DNA of 64,000 nucleotides from Luteolibacter pohnpeiensis (GCF_016595435.1 NZ_JAENIJ010000019.1:32020-96019), one strand, 5' to 3'. Counted from the first letter of the stretch, positions 17,305 to 25,862 are shown. A program made the numbers and translations. Notes: generated from the letters alone by a model not told the origin.

Positions 17305-18621
17305 ATGAATGCACTTCAATTGATCACCACCGCCGGACTTTTGTTCGCGCAAGCGTCATTCGGCTTTGAAATCCACGAATGGGGCACCTTCACCACGGTA
17401 TCCGGATCGGATGGAAAATTACTAACAGGTCTGCAACGCGAGGAAGAATCGCTGCCCGCATTCGTCCATTCGCATTACGGATTTGAGAATGGCAACCCGG
17501 TCGACAAGTCGAAAATCATGGAAATTCTTTCCACTCACGGCTACGTGCCATTCGCTCCCGGCAACAAGGGTTTCGGCAGCCGACCATTATCCGGGGTAAC
17601 CGTGAAAATGGAAACACCGGTAATCTATTTTTACTCGGACGAATCCTTTCGCGCCCACGTCGAGGTCGGATTTAACGGCGGCACCATCAGCCAGTGGTAT
17701 CCATCGCGCAGCGGTGGTGAGACACCGCCCGAACCCAAACCGCTCCCGCCAAACCAAGTTGCCAACGGAAAGATCAATGTCCTCAGGGATTGGTCGCTCG
17801 ACTTCTCAAAGGGCTGGAATGGGTCGATCCAATGGGACGTTGATGTGCTTTCCCGCGAAGCATCTGCCAAGACTGTTTTGTTCCAGCCTGAGGACACGCT
17901 CAACTGGGAACGGGCACGAGTTCCCGATGCAAATGTGGTTCGAACCGACGTGGGTGAGATTGAAAATTATCTATTTTACCGCGGCATCGGCAACTTTGAC
18001 CCTGGTCTCAAGCTCACCGTCACGGCCGATGAATCACTCCACCTCGAGAACCAAAGCGGCGGCAAAATTCCCTTCCTGCTGATCTTCGAAAAACTCGCGG
18101 ACGGTTCGACTCGTTGGAAAGCGTTCGACCAAGGGATGGATTCGTCCCAGCGCCTCAGTTGTCCGGTGGATGAGATCGCCATCGACGACAACGCATTTCC
18201 CCAAGCGATCTATAACTCCATGCGCGACGGACTGGCTGGATGCGGACTAACCGATCACGAAGCGAATGCCATGGTTCAAACGTGGTGGAACAGCTACTTC
18301 GCCACGCCGGGCTTGCGCGTGTTCTGGGTGCTGCCCGATGCCGCTACCCATCGAATTCTGCCGCTCAAAGTAAGCCCGAAACCGGAATCCATTACCAGAG
18401 TCCTCGTAGGTCGATCCGAAGTGCTGCGTCCCGGCCGGGAGAAACAATGGCTGCAGCTCGCCAAGTCCGAAGACTCGGCCGCAAAAAACCAATGGTTCCA
18501 ATTCGTTCAAAATGACCGATTTGGACTGGCGATCGAGGCCAGAATCAGCGATCTCCAAAAATCTCTTAACGAAAAAGCGACTGCAGCAGCAGCCCATAAA
18601 CCTGCCGTCGAGGCACCTTGA
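17305..18621 (+). CDS. Exported protein of the PVC-type 'EIHEWGTF' family, function unknown
   Basis: A 438-residue protein with signal peptide MNALQLITTAGLLFAQASFG, then the characteristic start EIHEWGTFTTVSGSDG. The mature part is beta-rich with many aromatic residues and no recognised catalytic motif; a helical Ala/Lys-rich tail ends it. Similar exported proteins occur in Planctomycetes and Verrucomicrobia without an assigned function, as far as I know. ATG 17305 is chosen for the signal peptide; the frame opens 30 bp earlier. The last 56 bp overlap the 3' end of the opposite-strand squalene/phytoene synthase. Confidence 0.7.
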   Translation: MNALQLITTAGLLFAQASFGFEIHEWGTFTTVSGSDGKLLTGLQREEESLPAFVHSHYGFENGNPVDKSKIMEILSTHGYVPFAPGNKGFGSRPLSGVTVKMETPVIYFYSDESFRAHVEVGFNGGTISQWYPSRSGGETPPEPKPLPPNQVANGKINVLRDWSLDFSKGWNGSIQWDVDVLSREASAKTVLFQPEDTLNWERARVPDANVVRTDVGEIENYLFYRGIGNFDPGLKLTVTADESLHLENQSGGKIPFLLIFEKLADGSTRWKAFDQGMDSSQRLSCPVDEIAIDDNAFPQAIYNSMRDGLAGCGLTDHEANAMVQTWWNSYFATPGLRVFWVLPDAATHRILPLKVSPKPESITRVLVGRSEVLRPGREKQWLQLAKSEDSAAKNQWFQFVQNDRFGLAIEARISDLQKSLNEKATAAAAHKPAVEAP

Positions 18622-19480
18622 TGCGATTCTGAAGTTCGCTCCAACTAGCGCCCTTCATTCGACTCAATGTCTCTGCCGCAATCCGTGCCGGCAGCACACT
18701 GGCCATGCGCAGTCGCCGCGATTTCAACTCTCGCCCATACTCCTCCCCATCACCGATCCACTGCGATGCTCGCTCCAACCATCGGGCATGCATCGCCATC
18801 AGTTGAGGAATGTCCTGCGGATTTTCCACCGGAAGGTAGCAGCGCCCTGCTGCCAGATCTTCTGGCAGATCCCGCAGGATGTTCACCAACTGAAGCCCCT
18901 TGCCATAACGAATCCCCTTTTCTAACAAACCGGAAATAGGCGATCCCGAAAAGCGATCGCCCAGGGTCAGATGTCCAAGTTTGGTCCAAAACGCTCCCAC
19001 ACATCCGGCCACATGCCAGGTGTAGTTCTCCAGCTCAGCTTCATCTGTTAGAGCAACTGGCTCACTCGCCGAAGCGTTCGCAAACCGTTCCAGATCGAAC
19101 CGCTGGCCTGCGATGATGGTCGACACCACTTCCTCGATCAACTCGCGCTCATCACTCACGATCGACCAATACCATTTCAAAATTTCATCGCTGCGCTGGA
19201 ACAAAGCTCTTTCGCTCGGACTCAGTTGTTTCATTAAATTCGGAGACCACTTGAGTCCTTCATCAGAAACCACTGCAGCTGAAAATCGCTCCAACCATTG
19301 TAATCTCAGATCCACGGGTAACCCTGCCGTGTCCGCGATCGTATCGCTGGTCCGAGCCAGCAGATAGCCAATACTCGTTCCCGTCCGCATTTCGCGAGGC
19401 AGTAGCCGCAAGCTCAAATAGAACGAGCGCGAAACCTCCTTCAGCACCGACTTTCCGAGATTGCTTTCCACTCGGAACAA
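18566..19480 (-). CDS. Squalene/phytoene synthase family protein
   Basis: Head-to-head prenyltransferase of about 304 residues joining two farnesyl or geranylgeranyl diphosphates. The first Asp-rich motif is ARTSDTIADTAG (Asp46 and Asp50). The second is LQLVNILRDLPEDLAAGRCYLP, close to the NxxRDxxED pattern of squalene synthases. The C-terminus has no membrane anchor. The first motif looks more like squalene synthase than bacterial CrtB, but the product is not certain. No hopanoid or carotenoid genes are nearby. The start is TTG 19480, or GTG 19471 three codons later. The 3' end overlaps the convergent gene by 56 bp. Confidence 0.85.
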   Translation of the reverse strand: MFRVESNLGKSVLKEVSRSFYLSLRLLPREMRTGTSIGYLLARTSDTIADTAGLPVDLRLQWLERFSAAVVSDEGLKWSPNLMKQLSPSERALFQRSDEILKWYWSIVSDERELIEEVVSTIIAGQRFDLERFANASASEPVALTDEAELENYTWHVAGCVGAFWTKLGHLTLGDRFSGSPISGLLEKGIRYGKGLQLVNILRDLPEDLAAGRCYLPVENPQDIPQLMAMHARWLERASQWIGDGEEYGRELKSRRLRMASVLPARIAAETLSRMKGASWSELQNRIKVPRRQVYGLLLQSLFR

Positions 19481-19571
19481 TCAATCAGGTCCGTCCAAGT
19501 CGGACAAGAGTGCGTAAGCATCCCAACTTTTAAATTTGCCCTGGTAGCTGATTATTTCGAGGGTTGGCTTC

Positions 19572-20132
19572 ATGAAAAAGATTCTCCTGCGCCTCAAATG
19601 GTCCATCTTGTTACTGGTCATTGCCTTTGGATTCTTCGGTACATTTGCGGTTTCATTTATCAAAATATTAACTCCGACTGATACCATGATCATCGCACCG
19701 GGAACGACAGCCGTGCAGGTCACGGAACCGGGTGAGTATGTGCTTTGGGCCTACACCAGTGTGATGGAAAACGGGACGATCAGAGAGTATCCGCTGGCCT
19801 TGCCAGATGGTGCTAAATTTGAACTCAGTGACCCTGATGGTATTAGCGTCAATGATCTGTCTGCCTATACCTATGCGACCCGGAGTGTGAATGCTACGTC
19901 ATTTTCCTCATTAGCGAAGGTCACACTAAACAAGCTCGGAACCTACAATTTGACGGTGAGCGGTTTTGACGAACCTCGTCCGCTTTCGTTCGCCCAAAAC
20001 CTCATGAGTCCGAAGCATTTCATCTCACTCTTCGGATTAGTTGGAGCAGGATTTATCTTCCTACTCAGTGCGGTCGCAACCTGCCTTTACAGCCTGCTGA
20101 AAAAGCCAACTCCGCCACCACTTCCGCGCTGA
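19572..20132 (+). CDS. Membrane protein of unknown function with two transmembrane segments
   Basis: A 186-residue protein: Lys-rich N-terminus, first membrane helix (about residues 9-33), a ~110-residue beta-rich extracytoplasmic domain, and a second helix (about 150-175) ending in a PTPPPLPR tail. The architecture suggests an inner-membrane protein with a periplasmic sandwich domain. I do not recognise a family. It stands alone, between the synthase (91 bp away, divergent) and the convergent rplQ. Confidence 0.65.
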   Translation: MKKILLRLKWSILLLVIAFGFFGTFAVSFIKILTPTDTMIIAPGTTAVQVTEPGEYVLWAYTSVMENGTIREYPLALPDGAKFELSDPDGISVNDLSAYTYATRSVNATSFSSLAKVTLNKLGTYNLTVSGFDEPRPLSFAQNLMSPKHFISLFGLVGAGFIFLLSAVATCLYSLLKKPTPPPLPR

Positions 20133-20242
20133 GCTCTAGCGTTGGCTTGAGCGATATCCCGTGCCAGACCCCACGCATTGGATACCCTAGTACCATCACA
20201 GGTTGTTAGAAAAGCGACTTCGAAGCTTGTCACTTCGTTAAC

Positions 20243-20279
20243 AAAAAAGCCGCCCGGGGACGAATCCACGGGCGGCTTT
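20243..20279 (-). terminator. Rho-independent terminator of the rpoA-rplQ operon
   Basis: AAAGCCGCCCG (20246-20256) pairs with CGGGCGGCTTT (20269-20279). Read on the minus strand it is followed by a run of Ts (the A-run at 20243-20248). It lies 25 bp beyond the rplQ stop codon. Confidence 0.9.
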
Positions 20280-20303
20280 GAAATGAATCTCAATCAGAGG
20301 AGC

Positions 20304-20717
20304 TTACTTTGCAGCAACTTCCTCGGCGGCGACTTCAACGGCGTCGTCTGAAGTGGAAACCGGACGGTCCACCCATTCGATGATTGCCATTGGAGCGGCA
20401 TCGCTAGGACGTGGTCCGAGCTTGGTGATACGGATGTAACCACCTTGGCGATCCTTTGCAGCTGGAGCGACCTTTTCGAACAGGCCTTTCACAGCGTCCT
20501 TCTGGCGAAGGAATGCGATCGCGAGGCGGCGGGAGTGAAGATCATCGCGCTTGGCGAGGGTGACCATCTTTTCAGCAACCGGGCGGAGTGCCTTGGCTTT
20601 GCCGAGAGTGGTTTTGATGCGGCCGTGCTCGATCAGGCTGCAGGTGAGGTTGGCGAGCAGCGAGCGGCGGTGGGATGCCGTGCGCTTGAGTTTGGTGGTG
20701 TTGCGTCGATGTCTCAT
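20304..20717 (-). CDS. rplQ: 50S ribosomal protein L17
   Basis: A 137-residue bL17 beginning MRHRRNTTKLKRTASHRRSL, with the conserved LIEHGRIKTTLGKAKALRP and the GGYIRITKLGPRPSDAAPMA region. The last ~20 residues are an acidic Ala/Val/Glu extension beyond the usual end. It follows rpoA after 34 bp, the classical order, and is closed by a strong terminator. Confidence 0.97.
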   Translation of the reverse strand: MRHRRNTTKLKRTASHRRSLLANLTCSLIEHGRIKTTLGKAKALRPVAEKMVTLAKRDDLHSRRLAIAFLRQKDAVKGLFEKVAPAAKDRQGGYIRITKLGPRPSDAAPMAIIEWVDRPVSTSDDAVEVAAEEVAAK

Positions 20718-20751
20718 CGGGTGCTTCCTTTTCTAAATGAGGTGAATGTTC

Positions 20752-21834
20752 TTAGTCGTCGAGGTTTTGGGCAATCAGATCGGCGAGACCGACTGGGGCT
20801 TCGTCTTCGGCACCGAGGCGTGGTGCGCGGGACGCTGCAACCGGACCGGAAAGCAGCGATGCATCGAAGGTCATACCAAGGCCAAGTCCGAGCTCGACGA
20901 GCTTGTCCTTGATCTCGTTGAGGGACTTTTTGCCGAAGTTGCGATATTTGAGCATCTCCGCTTCCGACTTCATGGCGAGTTGGCCGACGGAGGTGATGTT
21001 CGCGTTGTTCAGGCAGTTTGCGGCGCGGACCGAAAGTTCGATCTCGTTCACCGACATGTTGAGAAGTTTCTTGAGTGCTGCGTTTTCCTCGCTGGATTCT
21101 GCAGGTGCTTCTTCGAAGTCGACTGCGTTTTCGTCGTAGTTGACGAACACGTCGAGGTGGTGACGAAGAATCGCGGAAGCTTGGAGCAACGCGTCCTGTG
21201 GGGTCACGCGGCCATCCGTCCAGATGTCGAGCACGACCTTGTCGTAGTCGGTCATTTGACCCACTCGGGTGGTTTCAACCGCGTATTTGACGCGAGTCAC
21301 AGGCGAGAAGATCGAGTCGATGGCGATGACGCCGATCGGTTGATCCTTGCGCTTGTTTTCGTCACCGGTGGAGAAGCCGCGACCGACGCGAACTTCGAAT
21401 TCGGCGTCGAACTTCACCTTCTTGTCGAGGGTGCAGATGACTTGGTCCTTGTTGACGACTTCGTAGATGTGGTCGCCTTGAATGTCACCAGCGGTGACGA
21501 CACCTTCTTTTTCAACCTTGAGGGAAAGGATGCGTGGCTCCTTTTCGTTGTGGCTGAACTTTACCTTCTTCAGGTTGAGAACGATGTCGGTGACGTCTTC
21601 AACCACACCTGGAAGGCTGGAAAATTCGTGTTGAACCCCTGCGATACGAACGGAAGTGATCGATGCACCTTCGAGCGATGACAGAAGCACGCGGCGAAGT
21701 GAGTTACCGATGGTGTGGCCGTAGCCCCGCTCGAATGGCTCGGCGGAAAACTGGGCGTAGGTATCTGAGGCGGTTTCCTCGTTGCGAACGAGGCGGTTTG
21801 GAAGCTCGAATCGAGCTAGCTTGATGGCTGACAT
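20752..21834 (-). CDS. rpoA: DNA-directed RNA polymerase subunit alpha
   Basis: A 360-residue alpha subunit. The N-terminal assembly domain (about 1-240) has FERGYGHTIGNSLRRVLLSS and the GGDIQG-like insert region; the C-terminal helix-hairpin-helix domain (about 275-340) has LNNANITSVGQLAMKSEAE and RNFGKKSLNEIKDKL. An acidic tail (GLADLIAQNLDD) extends past the usual end. The start is ATG 21834 (MSAIKLARFELPNRL), not the longer frame at 21888. The usual upstream neighbours rpsM, rpsK and rpsD are absent; a structured leader and a rightward small gene lie there instead. Confidence 0.97.
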   Translation of the reverse strand: MSAIKLARFELPNRLVRNEETASDTYAQFSAEPFERGYGHTIGNSLRRVLLSSLEGASITSVRIAGVQHEFSSLPGVVEDVTDIVLNLKKVKFSHNEKEPRILSLKVEKEGVVTAGDIQGDHIYEVVNKDQVICTLDKKVKFDAEFEVRVGRGFSTGDENKRKDQPIGVIAIDSIFSPVTRVKYAVETTRVGQMTDYDKVVLDIWTDGRVTPQDALLQASAILRHHLDVFVNYDENAVDFEEAPAESSEENAALKKLLNMSVNEIELSVRAANCLNNANITSVGQLAMKSEAEMLKYRNFGKKSLNEIKDKLVELGLGLGMTFDASLLSGPVAASRAPRLGAEDEAPVGLADLIAQNLDD

Positions 21835-22094
21835 GGATGTTTTCGTTGACCGGGTTACCCTCCTGCGAGCGATCTCCCCTGTTTCCACAGGAAAGTTGGA
21901 GGACCTACGGTGTTCTTTGAAGCTCGCGGGGCGCAGACTAAAGAGGCAGTCTGCCGCGCTGGCAACAGGATTTTTATCAAATCAAGCGAAATCCTGATGC
22001 AAAATGGAGACAAAAGGCAAAAAACCCATGAAAATGCTTGGAATCAGATGCTTGAATCAGATAAAGCTTATGGGTTGATACTTAATTTTCGGTA
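21835..22094 (-). promoter_or_regulatory. Long structured leader/control region of rpoA
   Basis: A 260-bp region shared with the rightward gene at 22095. In the transcription direction of rpoA it first has a palindrome (arms 22070-22076 and 22023-22029) enclosing a tandem imperfect repeat (22034-22047 and 22048-22060). Then comes a hairpin with perfect 8-bp arms (21989-21996 with 21966-21973), and another with perfect 7-bp arms (21948-21954 with 21933-21939). No T-run follows them, so they are not ordinary terminators. A regulatory leader is inferred only. Confidence 0.45.
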
Positions 22095-22355
22095 ATGAAA
22101 TCAAAAAGGAACCTCACCCGCTTTACATACGAAACTGCTGCCTTCGAAGGTTGGCGCCTGTCGCTTAGCCGAGCGGGCACCACATTCACCAAATATTTTC
22201 CCGACAAGAAATACGGCGGCGGGAAAAAATCTCTATCAGCTGCGGAGTCCGCTCTTACGGAAATTCGCGACTTATTGGACAGTGCCCGCCGGATTAATGG
22301 AAAACTGAGTGCCACCACGGTGAAGAAAGTGGAAAAGATCCTCGAATCCGCCTGA
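22095..22355 (+). CDS. Small basic AP2-like protein
   Basis: An 86-residue basic protein. The core GWRLSLSRAGTTFTKYFPD, followed by KKYGGGKKSLSAAESALTEI, follows the pattern of AP2-type beta-sheet DNA-binding domains (G-W-x-h-x-h-x-R-x-G ... Y-F-x-D-x-x-Y-G-G ... A-x-x-x-A). The rest is helical. Stand-alone AP2-like proteins occur in bacteria, usually as DNA-binding modules of integrases or as small unknowns. The start is ATG 22095. The photolyase gene starts 57 bp downstream on the same strand. Assignment from pattern only. Confidence 0.6.
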   Translation: MKSKRNLTRFTYETAAFEGWRLSLSRAGTTFTKYFPDKKYGGGKKSLSAAESALTEIRDLLDSARRINGKLSATTVKKVEKILESA

Positions 22356-22412
22356 TTCAACCTGGCCCTCTTTGAATAGTTGCAGGAATGGCAGCGCTTG
22401 CTTTGCTAGGGC

Positions 22413-23828
22413 ATGCCAAAACGTGACTGTGTGATTCATTGGTTTCGCCGCGATCTCCGGATCTCGGACAACACTGCCCTTTGGCATGCTGCGAAGCGGG
22501 GCCTCCCCGTTGTCCCTGTATATATCCGCAGCGAGTGGAAAAACCATCACGCCTGGACCGGAAGCAACCGGCAGGCGTTTCTTTGTGGGTCGCTGGAATC
22601 GTTGGCTAAAAATCTACAAACCCTGGCCGGCGAACTCATCATTCGCAAAGGCGAAGCCGTTAACGAATTAGCGACTCTGATCCAGGAAACCGGCGCCAAA
22701 GCCATTTTCTACAACTCGGATCCTGATCCATTTGGGAAAAAGGTCGAAGCCGAGCTTCGCGATTACTGCAGTGAGAATGGCATCGAGTGCTGCGCTTTTC
22801 ACGATGTGACACTTCATGCACCAGGCGAGGTTTTAACCAAATCCGAGCAACCTTACCGGGTTTTCACCCCATATTCGAAGAGCTGGCTCGAACTTGAGAA
22901 ACCATCGCCACATCCGAAACCCGGCCCACTTCACACTCCATCCGGAATTCACTCGCTTGAACTCCCCACCATCCGGACCTGGGGATTGAAAGAACCCGAA
23001 GCGGAAATTTTAACACCTGGTGAACACGCCGCACGGCAACGATTGAAATCGGCGATCAGCGGGACGGTTCAGCGTTATCAGGAGTTACGGGACTTGCCTG
23101 CAGAAGAGGCGACGAGCCGACTTTCCCAGGATCTGCGCTTTGGCCTGATTTCCATCCGGACAGTCTATCAACGAGTGATGCAGGCTCGTGAAACATGCAA
23201 ACCGACGGAGCGAAAGAACATCGACACCTTCATCAAGGAGCTCGCTTGGCGTGAATTTTATATGGCCATCCTGCACCACTTCCCGGATGTCCTGAAGCAC
23301 GAGTTCAACGAGGACTGGCGCGGTTTACCCTGGAATGAACCGGGCGAATCCTTTGAAGCGTGGAAGGAAGGTAAAACGGGCTTTCCCATCATCGACGCCG
23401 GCATGCGCCAACTTAAACAAACCGGCTTCATGCACAATCGGGTGCGGATGATCACCGCCATGTTCTTAACCAAGGACCTGCACCTCGATTGGAAACTTGG
23501 TGAGTCCTGGTTCATGCAACATTTGGTCGATGGCGAAATCGCCTCGAACAACGGCGGCTGGCAATGGTCCGCCGGCACCGGAGCCGATGCGGCACCGTAT
23601 TTCAGGATTCAAAATCCATGGACGCAAACGGAACGATACGATCCCGCTGGCAAATACATCAAACGCTGGGTCGAGGAACTCAAGGATGTGCCAGCTGAAC
23701 GCTTCATGGCTCCACCGAAAAATGGTCGTCCGATTGCCGATGGGTATCCACTCCCAATCGTGGATCATAAAACCGAACGGGAGAAAACACTGGCAATCTT
23801 CAAAAAGCATCGCCCGGCGAAGCACTAA
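22413..23828 (+). CDS. phrB: Deoxyribodipyrimidine photolyase (class I cryptochrome/photolyase family)
   Basis: Light-dependent repair of UV-induced pyrimidine dimers with FAD plus an antenna chromophore. It is 471 residues. The N-terminal Rossmann antenna domain starts VIHWFRRDLRISDNTAL. The C-terminal helical FAD domain has IKELAWREFYMAILHHFPDV, MRQLKQTGFMHNRVRM, LHLDWKLGESWFMQHLVDGE, and ASNNGGWQWSAGTGADAAPY, continuing FRIQNPWTQTERYDP. These are the strongest class I photolyase signatures. It starts at ATG 22413. It may be cotranscribed with the methyltransferase 77 bp downstream. Confidence 0.94.
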   Translation: MPKRDCVIHWFRRDLRISDNTALWHAAKRGLPVVPVYIRSEWKNHHAWTGSNRQAFLCGSLESLAKNLQTLAGELIIRKGEAVNELATLIQETGAKAIFYNSDPDPFGKKVEAELRDYCSENGIECCAFHDVTLHAPGEVLTKSEQPYRVFTPYSKSWLELEKPSPHPKPGPLHTPSGIHSLELPTIRTWGLKEPEAEILTPGEHAARQRLKSAISGTVQRYQELRDLPAEEATSRLSQDLRFGLISIRTVYQRVMQARETCKPTERKNIDTFIKELAWREFYMAILHHFPDVLKHEFNEDWRGLPWNEPGESFEAWKEGKTGFPIIDAGMRQLKQTGFMHNRVRMITAMFLTKDLHLDWKLGESWFMQHLVDGEIASNNGGWQWSAGTGADAAPYFRIQNPWTQTERYDPAGKYIKRWVEELKDVPAERFMAPPKNGRPIADGYPLPIVDHKTEREKTLAIFKKHRPAKH

Positions 23829-23905
23829 GAACATCGTAGGTCCAGGAACTGGAATCGCCCCACAATCCCATTGCGAACCGATTCCTGAGGGCACACTGTC
23901 CAGCC

Positions 23906-24499
23906 ATGGATTGGAACAGCCGATACGCAAATCAGGACACTCCCTGGAACAAAGGGACTCACACGCCGGTTTTGGAAGAGTTCCTGGCTCGCCACGCAGA
24001 AAAATTGCACGGAAAAGTCGCAGTGCCAGGCTGCGGTGCAGGGCATGACTGCCGTTGGCTGGCGGAGATTCCAGATTGCGAAGTTTCTGGGTTTGATATC
24101 GCCCCATTGGCCATTGAGGAAGCGCGCGGGCTGGATGTGGCAGAAAAAGTTAGCTACCGCCTTTATGATTTCCTCAATCCGTGCCCCGATGACACCGAGG
24201 GATTCGATCTACTGTGGGAGCACACCTGCTTTTGCGCTTTGGAGCCGTCCATGCGCGATGGCTATTTAAAAACTGCCGCCACTTTATTGAAACCGGGCGG
24301 AAGGGTTGCGGGTGTGTTTTTTATCAACCCCGAGATGGATGAAGGCGAACAAGGCCCCCCTTTCAAAATCAGCGTCGAGGAGTTGAAATCCGCTTGGGAC
24401 GCGGCGGGATTTGAAATCCTCGATTCCTGGACCCCGACGAGTGGGTATGATGGCCGGATCGGCCGCGAACTTGCGCTGATGCTGCGCAAGCGCGGCTAG
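23906..24499 (+). CDS. TPMT-family SAM-dependent methyltransferase
   Basis: A 197-residue methyltransferase of the thiopurine/thiol/halide methyltransferase family. Family marks are the start DWNSRYANQDTPWNKGTHTP, the SAM-binding loop VAVPGCGAGHDCRWLAE, the acidic GFDIAP and the typical EHTCFCALEP. Relatives methylate thiols, selenium or tellurium compounds, or halides; the substrate is not predictable. It is cytoplasmic. ATG 23906, 77 bp after the photolyase. Confidence 0.88.
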   Translation: MDWNSRYANQDTPWNKGTHTPVLEEFLARHAEKLHGKVAVPGCGAGHDCRWLAEIPDCEVSGFDIAPLAIEEARGLDVAEKVSYRLYDFLNPCPDDTEGFDLLWEHTCFCALEPSMRDGYLKTAATLLKPGGRVAGVFFINPEMDEGEQGPPFKISVEELKSAWDAAGFEILDSWTPTSGYDGRIGRELALMLRKRG

Positions 24500-24521
24500 A
24501 TCCGGCTCAAACAACCAATAC

Positions 24522-25709
24522 TTATTCCTTGGAATCTTTCTCGGCAGCAGCTTTCGCGGCGGCAGCTTTCTCTGCCGCTTTCTTTTGCATCTCAAGCTGC
24601 ACGTTTTTGATACCTTCCTTGAGCCACCCCGAAAGCTCTTCTTCGGTTGGCATCTCACCCTCATGGAGTTTTTCCGAGTAAGGCCTGATCAAGAACACCA
24701 AATAAGGCGTGCCTGCTTGTGGAGTGACCGGATTTTTGGCGATTTCCAGAGCTTCATCAGCCGTCTTCACCGCTTGTTCCTTGTCGCCAAGGAGCCACTG
24801 CAGCTTGGAAGCCTGAAACACGGCGATCGGATCCCTGCGGCCGGTTGAATTCGTTTGTTGCAACGGCTCGAGCAATTTGCGGAACAGATCTTCCGGGATG
24901 TCCTCACGCATCCAGCTGACAAGCTGAGCGATCACGTTCGCCTTCACCGGGCGCTTGTCTTCGCTGGTGGACATCAGTTCGTTATCGAGCGCTGCCCAGT
25001 CTTTTTTGGCGACCTTGACTTGCAGATCCATGGTAGGAAGCATGGCGTTCTTTGGATCGAGTTCTTTGATCTTATTGAAAGCGACTTCCATCGCCGCGCC
25101 ATCATGAGCGGAGTTAGCCTTAGCAAACGCTTCCCGTTGCTGCTGGACGATCTCGACGTTCTTTTTAGCGGTCTCGATGCTGGCAAGCGCCTTTTCCTGA
25201 GCGTCTCCACCTGCCAGAAGTCCTTCAACGACTTCGTCCGTGATGAAGGTTGGGTGAATGTTCAGCAAAACTTTGCCATCCTTCACCACTAAGGCACGTG
25301 GAATGGAATTCACCTCTGCCGGCTTAAGCCATTCCGTTTCAAAAACACCACCTCTGCCGGTGTAAGCCACCGGATAGGACATGCCATCGCCTTTTTTCGC
25401 GACAAACTCAGCAACCTTGTCTTTGCCGTCTTCGAAAACGTCCATGCCGTAAACCTCGAAGCCCTTGTCGTGGTATTTGTCGTAAAGTGCATCAACGTGT
25501 GGAATACCCAGAACGCATGGCATGCACCAGGTCGCCCAGCATTCGAACATGTAGACTTTGCCGGATTCCCATTGAGTTGGCGCGGAGCCTTGGATCCAGT
25601 CCAGTTTGCCGAACACCTCAGGGGTTACGCTGTCACCTTCTTTTTGGGCCGTAGCTGTCAGACACGAAGCAGCTGTGATCCCTAACGCGATCAAGGTTTT
25701 GAATTTCAT
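24522..25709 (-). CDS. Exported TlpA-like thioredoxin-domain protein
   Basis: A 395-residue protein with signal peptide MKFKTLIALGITAASCLTATAQ. The thioredoxin-like domain (about 30-165) has the redox motif FECWATWCMPCVLGIPHVD and a conserved cis-Pro region VNSIPRALVV. A ~200-residue helical domain follows (TPR-like), and the tail is Lys/Ala/Glu-rich (KKAAEKAAAAKAAAEK). Expected role: periplasmic thiol-disulfide exchange. Convergent with the methyltransferase; 218 bp of AT-rich DNA separate it from the divergent esterase. Confidence 0.85.
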   Translation of the reverse strand: MKFKTLIALGITAASCLTATAQKEGDSVTPEVFGKLDWIQGSAPTQWESGKVYMFECWATWCMPCVLGIPHVDALYDKYHDKGFEVYGMDVFEDGKDKVAEFVAKKGDGMSYPVAYTGRGGVFETEWLKPAEVNSIPRALVVKDGKVLLNIHPTFITDEVVEGLLAGGDAQEKALASIETAKKNVEIVQQQREAFAKANSAHDGAAMEVAFNKIKELDPKNAMLPTMDLQVKVAKKDWAALDNELMSTSEDKRPVKANVIAQLVSWMREDIPEDLFRKLLEPLQQTNSTGRRDPIAVFQASKLQWLLGDKEQAVKTADEALEIAKNPVTPQAGTPYLVFLIRPYSEKLHEGEMPTEEELSGWLKEGIKNVQLEMQKKAAEKAAAAKAAAEKDSKE

Positions 25710-25813
25710 GATGGATTAAGGGAATGGTTACAGATGCTTATGTCAATCACCGCAACATAAATCACTGGAAATCAGCAGCAAATAAATTCCACATAATCGC
25801 GACACAAGTCCAA

Positions 25814-25862
25814 TTGACATACAAAACCGCAAAGAAGAATATATGACAAAATCCATATTCTT
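25814..25862 (+). promoter_or_regulatory. Candidate sigma70 promoter with overlapping operator-like palindrome
   Basis: A perfect -35 hexamer TTGACA at 25814-25819 is followed, 18 bp later, by AATATA (25838-25843). A perfect inverted repeat AAGAATAT (25835-25842) and ATATTCTT (25855-25862) with a 12-bp spacer covers the -10 element. It lies about 65 bp before the esterase start, in a strikingly AT-rich intergenic region. A repressor-type operator is inferred. Confidence 0.5.

Noticed and set aside
20746..21681. 311-residue open frame on the plus strand
   Set aside because: It is antisense to rpoA, whose protein is certain; the Val/Asp/Gly-rich translation is typical of an antisense shadow.
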